Below are positions 25,511 through 35,252 of a stretch of 64,000 nt of DNA, piece by piece; position 1 is the stretch's first letter; the number at the start of each line of letters is the position of its first letter. A model generated the notes under the pieces. The model saw only the letters and a list, made by a program, of their open reading frames with translations, had not been told where the DNA came from and ran no database searches. A program made the position numbers and the translations under genes. Origin of the DNA: CAVPJW01 sp963705525 (GTDB lineage: Bacteria > Acidobacteriota > Vicinamibacteria > Vicinamibacterales > CAVPJW01); the NCBI GenBank assembly GCA_963705525.1, contig CAVPJW010000006.1, positions 124,001 to 188,000 of the forward strand. The letters run 5' to 3'.

Positions 25511-27477
25511 TGTTCATGCGCGCCTTCGGCCTGGGCGTCATCGTCACGCTGGCGGTGTCGATGCCGGTCGTCGCGCAGGAGCGCGAGGCTGGCCGCCGCC
25601 ACTACGAGCGTCTGTGCTCGAGGTGTCATGGCGGCGACGGGCAGGGCGGCGAGCTGGGCCCGGGCATCGTGGCGCAGCTCTCCTCGCGAACCGATGGCGA
25701 TGTGAGCGCGGTGATCACCGAAGGCGTGCCCAGCGCGGGCATGCCCGCGTTCGCCCTTTCACCCGCAGAGATCAAAGAACTGCTCGCCTTCGTCCGGTCG
25801 CTCGAGTCTCAGCGAGGCGCCCCTCCCGTCCGCGTGAAGATTCAGACGACCGACGGCGAGACCATCGAAGGCGTCAGGATCAACAACGCATCAACGGATC
25901 TCCAGCTGCTCTCCGACGACAAGCGCCTGCACCTGTTTCGCCCTGCCGGCGAGGCGTATCGTCGCGTGACGTCGCAGGTGGATTGGCCGACGTACCACGG
26001 GCAATTCGGGGGCAACCGGTACAGCGCGCTGGATCAGATCACGAAGGCGAACGTCGGCAGGCTCGCGCCCGCCTGGGTGTTCGCGCTGCCCGAGGCCTCG
26101 CGGCTCGAGGTGACGCCGCTCGTCATTGACGGCGTCATGTATGTCACGGCCGTGAACGAATGCTACGCGCTCGATGCCGGGAGCGGGCGGCGCATCTGGC
26201 ACTTCAAGAGACCACGAACGAAGGGCCTCGTCGGCGACGCGGCGGGCGGCATCAACCGCGGTGTCGCGGTGGCCGGGCATCGCGTGTTCATGGTCACCGA
26301 CCACGCGCACCTGGTCGCGCTCGATCGCTTCACCGGCGCGCTGCTCTGGGAATCGGTGATGGCCGACTGGCGTCAGAACTACGGCGCCACGTCGGCGCCT
26401 CTTGCGATCGGCAGCCTCGTCGTATCGGGCACGTCGGGCGGCGATGAAGGCATTCGCGGATTTGTCGCGGCCTTCGATCAGAAGACGGGGAAGGAGGTCT
26501 GGCGATTCTGGACGGTTCCGCGGCGCGGTGAACCGGGGTCGGAGACGTGGAAAGGGAAGGACATCGATCATCCGTGCGCCTCCGCCTGGCTGACGGGGAC
26601 GTTCGATCCGGATCTCGATACGCTGTACTGGCCCACGGGGAATCCGTGTCCCGACTACGACGGCCGCCAGCGGATTGGCGACAATCTCTACTCCGACTCG
26701 ATCGTGGCGCTCGACGCGAAAACAGGCGCGCTCAAGTGGTACTATCAGTACACGCCGCACGATCTCTGGGATTGGGACTCGCAGCAGCCGCCCGTGCTCG
26801 TCGACGCCAACTGGGAAGGGAAGCCGCGGCGGCTGCTGTTGCACGCGAACAGGAACGGCTTCTTCTACGTACTCGATCGGACGAACGGCACCTTGCTCCT
26901 CGCAAAGCCGTTCGTGAAGAAGCTGACGTGGGCGCGCGAGATAGGCGCCGATGGACGGCCGGTGCTCAATCCCAACCAGATCCCCACACGCGAGGGCACC
27001 AACGTGTGTCCGGCAGTCGAGGGCGCCACCAACTGGTTCTCGACATCGTTCAGCCCTGTCACGGGTCTCTACTACGTCCAGACGCTCGAGAAGTGCAACG
27101 TCTACACGCTTTCACCGATGGAGTGGCAGGCGGGCCGCTCCTACTACGCCGGATCGACGAGTCATCCGCCCGAGGAGCCCGGCCAGAAGGTTCTGCGCGC
27201 CATCGACATTGCGACGGGCGACATCGCGTGGGAACTCCCGCAGACAGGTTCCGCGGACTCGTGGGGCGGCACCATGGCCACCGCGAGCGGGCTCGTGTTC
27301 GTCGGCGAAGACGGCGGGGCGTTCATGGCCGTCGACGCCGCGACGGGCGCGCCGCTCTGGCGCTTTCAGGCGAACGTGCTGTGGAAGGCGTCGCCGATGA
27401 TGTACATGTTCGACCACCGGCAGTACGTGGCGGTCGCCGCGGGGATGACCATCATATCGTTCGCGCTGCCGGAGTGA
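25510..27477 (+). CDS. PQQ-dependent (methanol/ethanol-type) dehydrogenase with N-terminal cytochrome c
   Basis: The protein has 655 residues. The start at 25510 shares a base with the rhomboid stop; the next Met at 25516 is equally possible. A signal peptide (GLGVIVTLAVSMPVVAQ) is followed by a cytochrome c domain with CSRCH near residue 35. From about 155 (VDWPTYHGQFGGNRYSALDQ) an eight-bladed quinoprotein propeller contains the usual Trp-docking repeats (for example WAFDAKTG-like IVALDAKTGALKWYYQYTPH, DLWDWDSQQPP). It oxidises an alcohol or sugar in the periplasm and passes electrons to its own haem. The fusion order, haem first, is the reverse of classical type II alcohol dehydrogenases. 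Confidence 0.9.
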   Translation: MFMRAFGLGVIVTLAVSMPVVAQEREAGRRHYERLCSRCHGGDGQGGELGPGIVAQLSSRTDGDVSAVITEGVPSAGMPAFALSPAEIKELLAFVRSLESQRGAPPVRVKIQTTDGETIEGVRINNASTDLQLLSDDKRLHLFRPAGEAYRRVTSQVDWPTYHGQFGGNRYSALDQITKANVGRLAPAWVFALPEASRLEVTPLVIDGVMYVTAVNECYALDAGSGRRIWHFKRPRTKGLVGDAAGGINRGVAVAGHRVFMVTDHAHLVALDRFTGALLWESVMADWRQNYGATSAPLAIGSLVVSGTSGGDEGIRGFVAAFDQKTGKEVWRFWTVPRRGEPGSETWKGKDIDHPCASAWLTGTFDPDLDTLYWPTGNPCPDYDGRQRIGDNLYSDSIVALDAKTGALKWYYQYTPHDLWDWDSQQPPVLVDANWEGKPRRLLLHANRNGFFYVLDRTNGTLLLAKPFVKKLTWAREIGADGRPVLNPNQIPTREGTNVCPAVEGATNWFSTSFSPVTGLYYVQTLEKCNVYTLSPMEWQAGRSYYAGSTSHPPEEPGQKVLRAIDIATGDIAWELPQTGSADSWGGTMATASGLVFVGEDGGAFMAVDAATGAPLWRFQANVLWKASPMMYMFDHRQYVAVAAGMTIISFALPE

Positions 27478-27500
27478 ACAGCACATGGGCACCGCCGATG

Positions 27501-27592
27501 TCAGTTCCTAGTTCTTAGGACTTAGTTCTTAGGCAGGGCCTGGAACGACGAACTCCTAAGAACTAAGAACAAAGAACTAAGCACTACAAGTT
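27501..27592. repeat. Two facing heptamer arrays (TCTTAGT type) in a convergent gap
   Basis: After the PQQ gene stop, 27507-27533 reads as heptamers TCCTAGT, TCTTAGG, ACTTAGT, TCTTAGG. After the RidA stop on the other strand, 27592 down to about 27552 reads CTTGTAG, TGCTTAG, TTCTTTG, TTCTTAG, TTCTTAG. Each array is in the sense of the gene it follows, so together they can pair as a long imperfect hairpin. The words match those at 3764-3812. Confidence 0.85.
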
Positions 27593-28066
27593 TCAGATAT
27601 ATGCGATGCAGTCGATTTCCACCAGCGAACTCCCGGGAATCCCGCCCGCGGCGGCAATCGTCGTCCGGACTCCAGGATCGGATCCGAACCGACCCAGGAA
27701 CACTTCGTTCATGCCCGCGTAGTCCTTGAGATCGTTCAGGTAGACGTTGACCTTCAGCACCTTCTGCATCGACGAGCCCACTTCCTCCAGCCTCTGTTGA
27801 ATCTCGTCGAGCACGTGCTTCGTGTGCGCCTTGATGTCGCCCTCGAAGTGCGCGCCGATGCCGGAGATGAACACCATGCTGCCAAACGACACGACCGGGC
27901 TGAAAAGCGGCTGCTGGTCCGGTCGTTTGCCTCCTGGCCAGTGCACCTTCTTCGTGGGGGTCACGCCGGAGGCTGCTTGAGCCCGGGCCGCGACCGGCGT
28001 CATGACGGCGGTTCCCACGGCGGCCGCTGGTGCGTTCTTCAGAAATCCTCGTCGATTCGTCCGCAT
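27593..28066 (-). CDS. Exported RidA/YjgF-family protein
   Basis: The protein has 157 residues. ATG 28066 opens a Tat-type signal (NRRGFLKNAPAAAVGTAV) with a cut site near ARAQA. The mature part is a complete RidA domain (about 40-157): FSPVVSFGSMVFISGIGA, then KVNVYLNDLKDYAGMNEVF, then GSDPGVRTTIAAAGG with the Arg that binds the imine substrate's carboxylate. RidA hydrolyses reactive enamines/imines released by PLP enzymes, normally in the cytoplasm. Here it is exported and is next to an exported PLP-fold protein on the same strand. Confidence 0.9.
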   Translation of the reverse strand: MRTNRRGFLKNAPAAAVGTAVMTPVAARAQAASGVTPTKKVHWPGGKRPDQQPLFSPVVSFGSMVFISGIGAHFEGDIKAHTKHVLDEIQQRLEEVGSSMQKVLKVNVYLNDLKDYAGMNEVFLGRFGSDPGVRTTIAAAGGIPGSSLVEIDCIAYI

Positions 28067-28133
28067 GCCTCACCTCACGATAGAGAAGATGCCAGTCTCA
28101 CTTCGTTCTTGATTCGTAGTACTTGCTTCTGCG

Positions 28134-29745
28134 TCAATCCTTGCCCCGCACGTACCGCGCAGCGGTCCACGATGCCGCCAGATACTCGCCCATGTCGAGT
28201 GAGCCGCCCATCTCGTCGCCCGTGACCCTGCCGGAGAAAGTGAACGTCAGCGCGTCGCCGTGCTCCTCACCGTAAGTGCTTCGCAGACGAATTGTGTCTC
28301 CATCGATGGTGCCAGTCAGGTCGCGGACGACGAAGTCGCCATGATGCGTGCCGTCGACCTCATGTCCGCGCTGTCTGAGGTGCAGGGTGTGAGTCGAATG
28401 GCCGGCGGCATATTCGATCCGGACGTTCCAGCGGCCCGTCAGGTCCGTCACCGGCGCGGCGGGATCCGTCACGGGCTCCTTCGGGGGATGGCTGAGAACG
28501 GCGACCAGCCGATCGGCGATGATCTGCTCCTCGCCGGGCGACAACATGTACGGCGTCACCGAGACGCCGGTGTCTCCCGGATCGTCGCCTCGTGCCGTGA
28601 AGAGCGCAATGCGAGGCTCGCCGTCGACAAGCGTCCGAGCCACGGAGTCGCCCGAGACCCCGAGCGCTTTTCTATTCCACAGCACCTTGAGCGACGGCGT
28701 CTTGTTGGAGAGTCCTTCAGGCTGCACCACCGAGGTTCTGATGCCATTGACGGACGACACCCGGCGCGCGACGTGGTCGAGCCATGCCGTCCACTGATTC
28801 CACTCGGCTGTGTGGTCGCGTTTTACCCACATCTCCACCGCCATCAGCATCGCGACGGCTTCTTCCTTGCCCACCTTGTTCCCGCGGCCAAACCCGTGAT
28901 GCGGCGCGCTGTGCACCCACGCCGCGCGCACGAGATCCTTTCGTCCGAGGAGCAACCCCGCCGCCTGTGGCCCGCGAAGGCACTTGCCGCCGCTGTACGC
29001 GACGAGGGTCGCGCCGCGCTGAAGGTGGACATTGGGGATGGTCAGAATCTCGGCCGCCGCATCGACGAGAATCGGCACGCTTCTCGCCTGCGTCAGCGAC
29101 GCGATCGCCTGCGTGTTCAGCGGGCTCTCATCGGCTTCCGGGCCTGCCAGCACGTAAATCATCGCGGTGCGCGGACCGATCGCCGCGTCCAGCTCGGTGG
29201 GAGTCGTCACCTCGAGCACCCGCACGCCGGTCGCGCGGACCGCGGCGTCGTAGACGTTCCGCGAGTGCTTCGGAATGATCACCTCGTCTTTCGGGAACCC
29301 GCTCAGGTTGGGCAGGCGCACGTGGAGATCGGGATTGCCGCCCGCCACGCAGGCCGCCGTGCCATGCGTGAGCCCCGCGGCGCAACCTGAGGTTACGAGG
29401 CCCCACTCGGCGCCGGTCAGGACTGCGAGTCGCTGGCCGATGGCCTCGCTCAATTCGTCGAGGTGGACGTAATGCTGCGATGCCGCCGCCATTGCCTCGC
29501 GGACCTCGGGAAGCATCAACGAGCCGCTGATGATGGTGTAGGTTCCTCGTCCGTTGATCAGCGGCCTGTACTCCGATCGATTGATAGATGTCCGTCCCAG
29601 CGTGAAGACCCGATGATGTCGGGGAGACTGGCGGACGCGCGGACGTCGGCGTCGCAGCCTGTCCGATCAGGTTCGGCGCCGCCAGAACACCGCCGAGTTG
29701 AACGCTGCGCCGGATCAGATCGCGTCGGGTGAGGGTTCGGTGCAT
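28134..29745 (-). CDS. Exported SelA-like PLP-dependent aminotransferase-fold protein, frameshifted near 29567-29571
   Basis: ATG 29745 behind GGAGGA starts a Tat-type signal (LTRRDLIRRSVQLGGVLA) and runs to TDIYQSIGV. The frame then slips one base and continues RPLINGRGTYTIISGSLM to the stop at 28134. Deleting one base in 29567-29571 gives IGVRPLINGRGTYT, the normal family sequence. The SelA/fold-type-I core includes the PLP lysine in AYSGGKCLRGPQ and the Asp in ILVDAAAEI. About 95 C-terminal residues (from LTGRWNVRIEY) form an added beta domain. It lies 67 bp upstream of ridA on the same strand. Reaction is unknown; D-glucosaminate-6-phosphate-ammonia-lyase-like or racemase activity is possible. 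Confidence 0.82.
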
Positions 29746-29939
29746 CGAAGTCCTCCGAAGAATCCTCAGAAAGAAGTCGGGTGGCGCGGATGGTAGCACG
29801 GCTTATCTCCTTCTTCGGTCTTCCAGTCCTGCCAGGCTGTGCCAATCGATGGTTTCTCATGCACAATGACAGATCGCCTGGTCATGATCGATTCCCAATC
29901 TTCGATGCTTGAAAACTCTGTGTGCCAGCTGGCCATCCA

Positions 29940-31721
29940 ATGGACGACTGCCTGAAGTCGACAAGTCCTGGGTTTGGCTCGCCCGGGACGCGGCTCTCCC
30001 TGGGCTGGTTGACGTTCCCTGTCGCCACATGGATCGCGCTTTTGATCGGCGTTGTCGTGTCGGTTCCGACGTTGTACGAAGGCTTGCTCCTCGATGACTA
30101 CCATCACTTGAACCGAGCGGCGGCTGCGCACTCCACCTCGCAGGCGCTCGACCTGTTTCGGTTTCTTCCAGGCACTGGTGACACGACCGAGCAGGCTGTT
30201 CGGGGCGGCCCGTTCCCGTGGTGGACCAATCCGGCCCTGAAGCATGCCTTCTGGCGCCCCCTGTCCTCAGCTCTGATTCGCGCCGACGTCCTCGCCTTCG
30301 GCCGATCAATCTGGTTGCATCACCTGCACTCGGCGATCTGGTTTCTCGTGGTGATTGCCGCCGTCTCTTCGCTCCTTCGACGGACCTTGCCCGGAACGAT
30401 CGGCGCCGCCACGCTGCTGCTGTTCGCGATCGACGATGTGCATTGGATGCCCGTGAGCTGGCTCGCACAACGCAACACGCTGGTGGCGGCCGCTCCCGCG
30501 TTCTTCGCGCTGGCCGCTCACGTCGAATGGCGCGAACGAGGATGGTGGCCCGGCCTGCCCCTCTCGCTCATCGGACTGGCCATCGGGCTGGCTGGCGGTG
30601 AAAGCGCACTCGGGGTGGCGTGCCTCGTCATGGCCTATCAGATCTTCGCCGATCCCCGACCCGTCCGCGCACGTGTGCTCGGACTCGTGCCCATGGCTCT
30701 GCTGTGTGCGTTCTACGTCGGACTTTACGAGGCGCGGGGTTACGGCACACGCGGGTCGGGCGTCTACCTTGATCCATTCACGTCCACCGGCGCATTTCTC
30801 ACGGCACTGCCAGAGCGGTTGATGGCAATGGTGGCGGCTCTACTGGCAGCGGTACCGGCGGATTTCCACCCCAGACGATTCCAGATCGTCGGCGGGTCGA
30901 TGGCGGCGCTCCTTGCGGCGGTGATGCTGCGCCGCGCGTGGACCGGCCTCGACCACGCTGAACGCCGGCACGTGCGCTGGATCCTGATCGGCGCCTCGTG
31001 GTCGCTCGTCCTTCTGGCGACGACCCTGCCGCACGATCGCATCCTCCTCGTTCCGTCGGTCGGCGCCTCGGTGCTCGTCGCGGTCCTGCTGCGGCACGGC
31101 TGGCGTTCGTCCTACCGTTTCGATCGTGCGATCGCGTATGGCTTGCTGATCCTGCACGTGCCGCTCGCCCTCTACGGGTGGGTGCATCGCCATGGAGTTT
31201 TTCTGCGAGCCGGTCCCCGGGCCGAGGAGGTGGTGCTGGCTCCAGATCTCCCCATGGGAGATCGGCGTGTCGTGCTGCTCGTCGCGCCGGATCTGGGGAT
31301 GACGCTCTATGGCCCCAGCATGCGGCAATTCGAGGGCGCGCCCCCCGCGCGCTCTTGGTGGATCCTGTCCGCGGCGCCGTACGATCACCGTCTCACGCGC
31401 ACGGCACCCGAGACCATCGAGCTCGAGGTTGTCGGCGGCCGACTGCTCACGACCCCCCTGGAGCGGCTCTTTCGCTCCCCGCAGCCAGCCCTCGGCACCG
31501 GGACCCGCGTGCGGCTCGACGGTTGCGTCGTCCGCGTGCTCGACGCCGATGCGCTGGGTGCCACGCGCGTGGCATTTCGGTTTGCCGTGCCGCTCGACGA
31601 TCCATCGCTGCTCGTTCTCGAGTGGCGAGATGGACGCCTGCAGCCAGCCGAACTTCCACCCATCGGCGCGTCGAGACTGCTTCGCTACGCACCCGGACCT
31701 CTGAGGCCGCTCGGCTTCTGA
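29940..31721 (+). CDS. GT-C-like polytopic membrane protein
   Basis: The protein has 593 residues with about ten hydrophobic segments in the first two thirds and a soluble C-terminal region (about 430-593). ATG 29940 was taken over the upstream frame start at 29922. The loop after helix 1 contains LLLDDYHHLN, an acidic motif of the kind used by GT-C glycosyltransferases, and the next loop contains HAFWRPLSS. No ribosome site stands out. A lipid-linked sugar transferase is a reasonable guess; no exact family is recognised. Confidence 0.65.
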   Translation: MDDCLKSTSPGFGSPGTRLSLGWLTFPVATWIALLIGVVVSVPTLYEGLLLDDYHHLNRAAAAHSTSQALDLFRFLPGTGDTTEQAVRGGPFPWWTNPALKHAFWRPLSSALIRADVLAFGRSIWLHHLHSAIWFLVVIAAVSSLLRRTLPGTIGAATLLLFAIDDVHWMPVSWLAQRNTLVAAAPAFFALAAHVEWRERGWWPGLPLSLIGLAIGLAGGESALGVACLVMAYQIFADPRPVRARVLGLVPMALLCAFYVGLYEARGYGTRGSGVYLDPFTSTGAFLTALPERLMAMVAALLAAVPADFHPRRFQIVGGSMAALLAAVMLRRAWTGLDHAERRHVRWILIGASWSLVLLATTLPHDRILLVPSVGASVLVAVLLRHGWRSSYRFDRAIAYGLLILHVPLALYGWVHRHGVFLRAGPRAEEVVLAPDLPMGDRRVVLLVAPDLGMTLYGPSMRQFEGAPPARSWWILSAAPYDHRLTRTAPETIELEVVGGRLLTTPLERLFRSPQPALGTGTRVRLDGCVVRVLDADALGATRVAFRFAVPLDDPSLLVLEWRDGRLQPAELPPIGASRLLRYAPGPLRPLGF

Positions 31722-31855
31722 CCGGCATTCCGGACGATCGGCGGCATGCTCCGGCCAGGCTCCGCGTGCCTGTCTCGCCTCCGTTGCCTTGCACGCAGAT
31801 CGATGGCAGACTTCGTCCACCTTCAACGAATCTCGAGATGAGAAGGAATTGATCG

Positions 31856-32770
31856 ATGAATGAGGCCGCTGCCCGCTCGGGCCTCTCCCGGCGCCAACTG
31901 CTGACGACCATCGCGGCACTGGGAGTCGGACCGCTTGCCAACTCGATCGGCGCGGCGGGGGCTCCGAAAATCCGTTTCGGCTATGCGGCGATCACGTGGG
32001 GCGGGAACGACCGCCAGGCGATCGAGGACATTGCCGGCGTGGGATTCAGCGGCATTCAACTGCGACAGTCCGCGCTGAAGGAGTGGGGAAGCCGCCCGGG
32101 TGAGTTGAAGGATCTGCTGGCGCGTCATGGGTTGACGATGGTGGCGCTGTCGAGCGGCGAGCTGGATGTCGATTCAAAAGACGATGAAGAACAGCTGACG
32201 ATCCACGCGAGGCACGCGGCGTTCGTGCGCGATGTCGGCGGGTTGTATCTCCAGATTCTCGACAGCCGCCCGAAGGGCAGAACCATCGTGGCCGCCGACT
32301 ACGCGCGCATGGGTCATCTGCTCACGGAACTCGGCAAGCGGACGTCAGATCTCGGCATCCCGCTCGGCTATCACAATCACTTGGGCGCGGTCGGCGAGCG
32401 TCCCGACGAAGTCGATCGGATTCTCGACGCCGCCGATCCGCGCGTCGTTCACCTCGAACTCGACATCGCGCATTATCAGCAGGCCGGCGGTGATCCGGCG
32501 ATGGCTGTGCAGCGCCATTCGGGGCGGCTCCTCTTTCTGCACATCAAGGATGTCGTGAGCCCGACGCCGGATCCGGACGGGTATCTCTTCGTCGAGCTTG
32601 GGCGGGGCAAGGTCGATCTGCCGGCGGTCTTTCGTGCGCTCGATCAGGTCAAGTTCGACGGCTGGGCAATCGTGGAGCTCGATAGCGTGTCGGTGCCCGG
32701 TCGAACTCCCAGGGACTCGGCGCTCGTCTCGAAGAAATACATCGAGGACAAGCTGGGTCTTCGAATCTAG
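31856..32770 (+). CDS. Tat-exported sugar phosphate isomerase/epimerase-family TIM barrel
   Basis: The protein has 304 residues. ATG 31856 is preceded by AAGGAA. The leader GLSRRQLLTTIAALGVG is a twin-arginine signal. The barrel (about 38-304) carries xylose-isomerase-like metal-site motifs: YHNHLGAVGE, HLELDIAHYQQAGG, FLHIKDV and AIVELDS. The two genes that follow are a GMC dehydrogenase and its small subunit. In related bacteria, such sets oxidise glycosides at C3 and process the 3-keto sugar, so this may be the isomerase/lyase of that pathway (inference). Confidence 0.85.
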   Translation: MNEAAARSGLSRRQLLTTIAALGVGPLANSIGAAGAPKIRFGYAAITWGGNDRQAIEDIAGVGFSGIQLRQSALKEWGSRPGELKDLLARHGLTMVALSSGELDVDSKDDEEQLTIHARHAAFVRDVGGLYLQILDSRPKGRTIVAADYARMGHLLTELGKRTSDLGIPLGYHNHLGAVGERPDEVDRILDAADPRVVHLELDIAHYQQAGGDPAMAVQRHSGRLLFLHIKDVVSPTPDPDGYLFVELGRGKVDLPAVFRALDQVKFDGWAIVELDSVSVPGRTPRDSALVSKKYIEDKLGLRI

Positions 32771-32791
32771 GAAAGATACAGACTAAACGCT

Positions 32792-33406
32792 ATGTCGATC
32801 GGTCGAAGAGACGTCATGCGTTCGCTCGCGTCGATGGCCGTGTTGCCATGGCTCGACGGCGTCGATCTCTTCCGGCTCGGCTCCGTTGTTCACGCGCAGT
32901 CGGCCTCGTCGAAGGATACGCCTCTTCGAGTGCTGGACGAGCCGCTCAATCGCCTGGTGACGGCTGCGTCGGAATGCATCATCCCTGCGACCGACACGCC
33001 GGGCGCCACTCTTGCCGGCGTCAATCGATTCATCGATCACATGCTGGCCGACTGGTATCCCGCCGATGCGCGGGATCGATTCCTGAAGGGACTGACCGAA
33101 CTCGACGCGCGCGCTCGCGCGACACATTCCACCTCGTTTACCGAATGCTCGGCGCCTGATCAAGCCGCCGTCCTGTCGACATTCGATGACGAGGTCTCAA
33201 AGCTGCGAAATGCCGGAAACGCGGCGGGCGCTTCTGGCAAGAGCGCGGACGAGCACTGGTTCGCGATGTTGAAATTCATGACGATCTGGGGCTACTACAC
33301 GTCTGAGATTGGCGAGCAGCGGGAGCTCCAGAAAGTCGCGCTGCCGATGCGCTACGACGGCTGCGCTCCCCACACTCCACGGGCCAGACCCGATTCTCAG
33401 CCTTGA
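32792..33406 (+). CDS. Gluconate 2-dehydrogenase subunit 3-family protein
   Basis: The protein has 204 residues. The start IGRRDVMRSLASMAVLPWL is Tat-like. The rest matches the small helical subunit 3 family: AASECIIPATDTPGA, FIDHMLADWY, and the terminal MTIWGYYTSEIG and YDGCAP blocks. The family partners and co-exports GMC flavoprotein subunits. It lies 22 bp after the isomerase gene and its stop is 5 bp before the GMC ATG. Confidence 0.9.
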   Translation: MSIGRRDVMRSLASMAVLPWLDGVDLFRLGSVVHAQSASSKDTPLRVLDEPLNRLVTAASECIIPATDTPGATLAGVNRFIDHMLADWYPADARDRFLKGLTELDARARATHSTSFTECSAPDQAAVLSTFDDEVSKLRNAGNAAGASGKSADEHWFAMLKFMTIWGYYTSEIGEQRELQKVALPMRYDGCAPHTPRARPDSQP

Positions 33407-33410
33407 CGAC

Positions 33411-35117
33411 ATGAGTGAACAGCGCGCAGCCGATCGACGCGACTTCGACGCCATCGTGGTGGGTTCCGGGATGACCGGGGGCTGGGCCGCCAAGGAACTC
33501 ACGGAGCTCGGTCTCACGACACTCGTGCTGGAAGCCGGCCGACCCATCTCGCCTGACCGCGATACGGTCGAACACGTGCCTGCGTGGCAGATGCCGTTCC
33601 GAGGTCTCGGCGACCGGCGCGCCATCGAAGCGCGGCAACCAATCCAGCGCCGATCAGTCACCTTCGACGAGTGGAGCCACGCGTTCTGGACCGACGACGT
33701 GGACAATCCCTACACGACGGCAGAGGGCAGGCCCTTCAACTGGTTTCGTGCGCGTCAGGTTGGCGGCAAGTCGCTCATCTGGGGACGGCAGGTCTACCGG
33801 TGGAGCGATCAGGATTTCGAGGCCAATCTGCGTGACGGGATCGCGGTGGACTGGCCGATTCGCTATGCGGACATTGCGCCCTGGTACGACCGCGTCGAGC
33901 GCTTCATCGGCGTGAGCGGTCAGAGCGAGGGACTCGCTCATTTGCCGGACGGTCCGTTCCTGCCGCCGATGGCGTTGAACTGCGTCGAGCAGCACGTGCG
34001 CGATCGGATGAAGGAACGATTCGCGCGGGAGCGCATCCTGACGATCGGTCGCGCCGCCGTGCTCACGACGCCCCTCAACGGCCGTGCGGCGTGTCACTAC
34101 TGTGGCCCCTGCCATAGAGGATGCATGACGCGGTCGTACTTCAGCAGCGTCAACGCGACCCTGCCCGCTGCCGAAGCCACGGGCCGGATGACGCTCAGGC
34201 CGTTCAGCATCGTGGCGAGCCTCACGTTTGACGAACAGCGCGGACGCCTCCGTGGCGTTCGCGTGATCGATGCGGGAACCCGGGAGGTCCACGAATTCAC
34301 CGGTCGTGTCGTGTTCCTTTGCGCGTCCGCGCTCGAGAGCGCACGGGTTCTGCTCAATTCGACGTCCGGGCACTTCCCATCAGGGCTCGCGAACTCGAGC
34401 GATCAAGTCGGGCGCAACATCATGGACCACATCAAGTGGGCCGGCGCGACTGGTGAGTTCGAGGGCTGGCGCGACCGGCAGGAAATCGGCGAGCGCCCGA
34501 ACGGCGTCTACGTGCCGCGGTTTCGGAACGTCACCACCAAGTACTCGAAGTTCATCCGGGGCTACGGTTTTCAGGGCGATGGCCACCGAGAGGATTGGCG
34601 AGAGGGGCTCGATGCGCCCGGCATCGGCGCGCGATTCAAACACCGCCTGAGCGAGCCGGGCCCGTGGGTCATGAGTTTCTACGGGTTCGGTGAGATGCTG
34701 CCGAACGGGAAGAATCGCTGCACGATTGATCCGACAACCGTCGATCGGTGGCGGATCGCGGCGCTCCACATCGACGCTGCATGGGGCGAGAACGAGCTGG
34801 CGATCCATCGCGATATGAACGAGGCGGCGGCGGAACTCCTCGAGGCATCAGGCGCCCGCAATATCCGAGTCGACGATCGCGGACCGAGCGTGCCTGGAGG
34901 GACCAACCACGAAATGGGGACGGCGCGGATGGGCAGGGACGCGAAAACGTCCGTGTTGAACGGCTGGAATCAGAGCTGGGATGTGCCGAATCTCTTCGTG
35001 ACCGATGGCGCCTGCATGACGTCGAGCGGCAACCAGAATCCCTCACTCACCTACATGGCGCTGACGGCGCGGGCGTGTCACTACGCGGTCGATCTCATGA
35101 AGCGGGGCGAACTCTGA
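33411..35117 (+). CDS. GMC-family FAD-dependent sugar dehydrogenase
   Basis: The protein has 568 residues. ATG 33411 is just after the subunit-3 stop. The FAD-binding motif VVGSGMTGGWAAKEL is at residues about 15-30; RQVGGKSLIWGRQ and CHYCGPCHRGC (a Cys-rich stretch, possibly a redox centre) lie in the middle. The C-terminus has the GMC His in PGGTNHEMGTARMG and ends TSSGNQNPSLTYMAL. It has no signal peptide, so it is probably carried out with the Tat-bearing subunit 3. Substrate is probably a sugar or glycoside. Confidence 0.92.
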   Translation: MSEQRAADRRDFDAIVVGSGMTGGWAAKELTELGLTTLVLEAGRPISPDRDTVEHVPAWQMPFRGLGDRRAIEARQPIQRRSVTFDEWSHAFWTDDVDNPYTTAEGRPFNWFRARQVGGKSLIWGRQVYRWSDQDFEANLRDGIAVDWPIRYADIAPWYDRVERFIGVSGQSEGLAHLPDGPFLPPMALNCVEQHVRDRMKERFARERILTIGRAAVLTTPLNGRAACHYCGPCHRGCMTRSYFSSVNATLPAAEATGRMTLRPFSIVASLTFDEQRGRLRGVRVIDAGTREVHEFTGRVVFLCASALESARVLLNSTSGHFPSGLANSSDQVGRNIMDHIKWAGATGEFEGWRDRQEIGERPNGVYVPRFRNVTTKYSKFIRGYGFQGDGHREDWREGLDAPGIGARFKHRLSEPGPWVMSFYGFGEMLPNGKNRCTIDPTTVDRWRIAALHIDAAWGENELAIHRDMNEAAAELLEASGARNIRVDDRGPSVPGGTNHEMGTARMGRDAKTSVLNGWNQSWDVPNLFVTDGACMTSSGNQNPSLTYMALTARACHYAVDLMKRGEL

Positions 35118-35130
35118 CTCGAAAGTTCGT

Positions 35131-35252
35131 CAAGAGTTTAAGAGTTTAGAAGTTGAGTTCGAGAATCGAGTTGAAGCGTTTGGTCGCATCGTCCGGCGTG
35201 TTGAAGAAGCGGTTTTCCAACTCTTGAACTCTTCAACTCTTAAACTCTTCAA
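35131..35252. repeat. Two facing 8-base word arrays (AAGAGTTN) in a convergent gap
   Basis: After the GMC stop the plus strand reads AAGAGTTT, AAGAGTTT, AGAAGTTG and decayed copies to about 35175. After the stop of the glycosidase-like gene the minus strand reads AAGTTG, AAGAGTTT, AAGAGTTG, AAGAGTTC, AAGAGTTG (35252 down to about 35214). The pair forms an inverted repeat. The middle 40 bases have no copy. Confidence 0.85.

Noticed and set aside
28084..28130. Seventh heptamer array after the PLP-protein gene
   Set aside because: A period of 7 can be traced but the units share only two or three positions; too decayed to claim.
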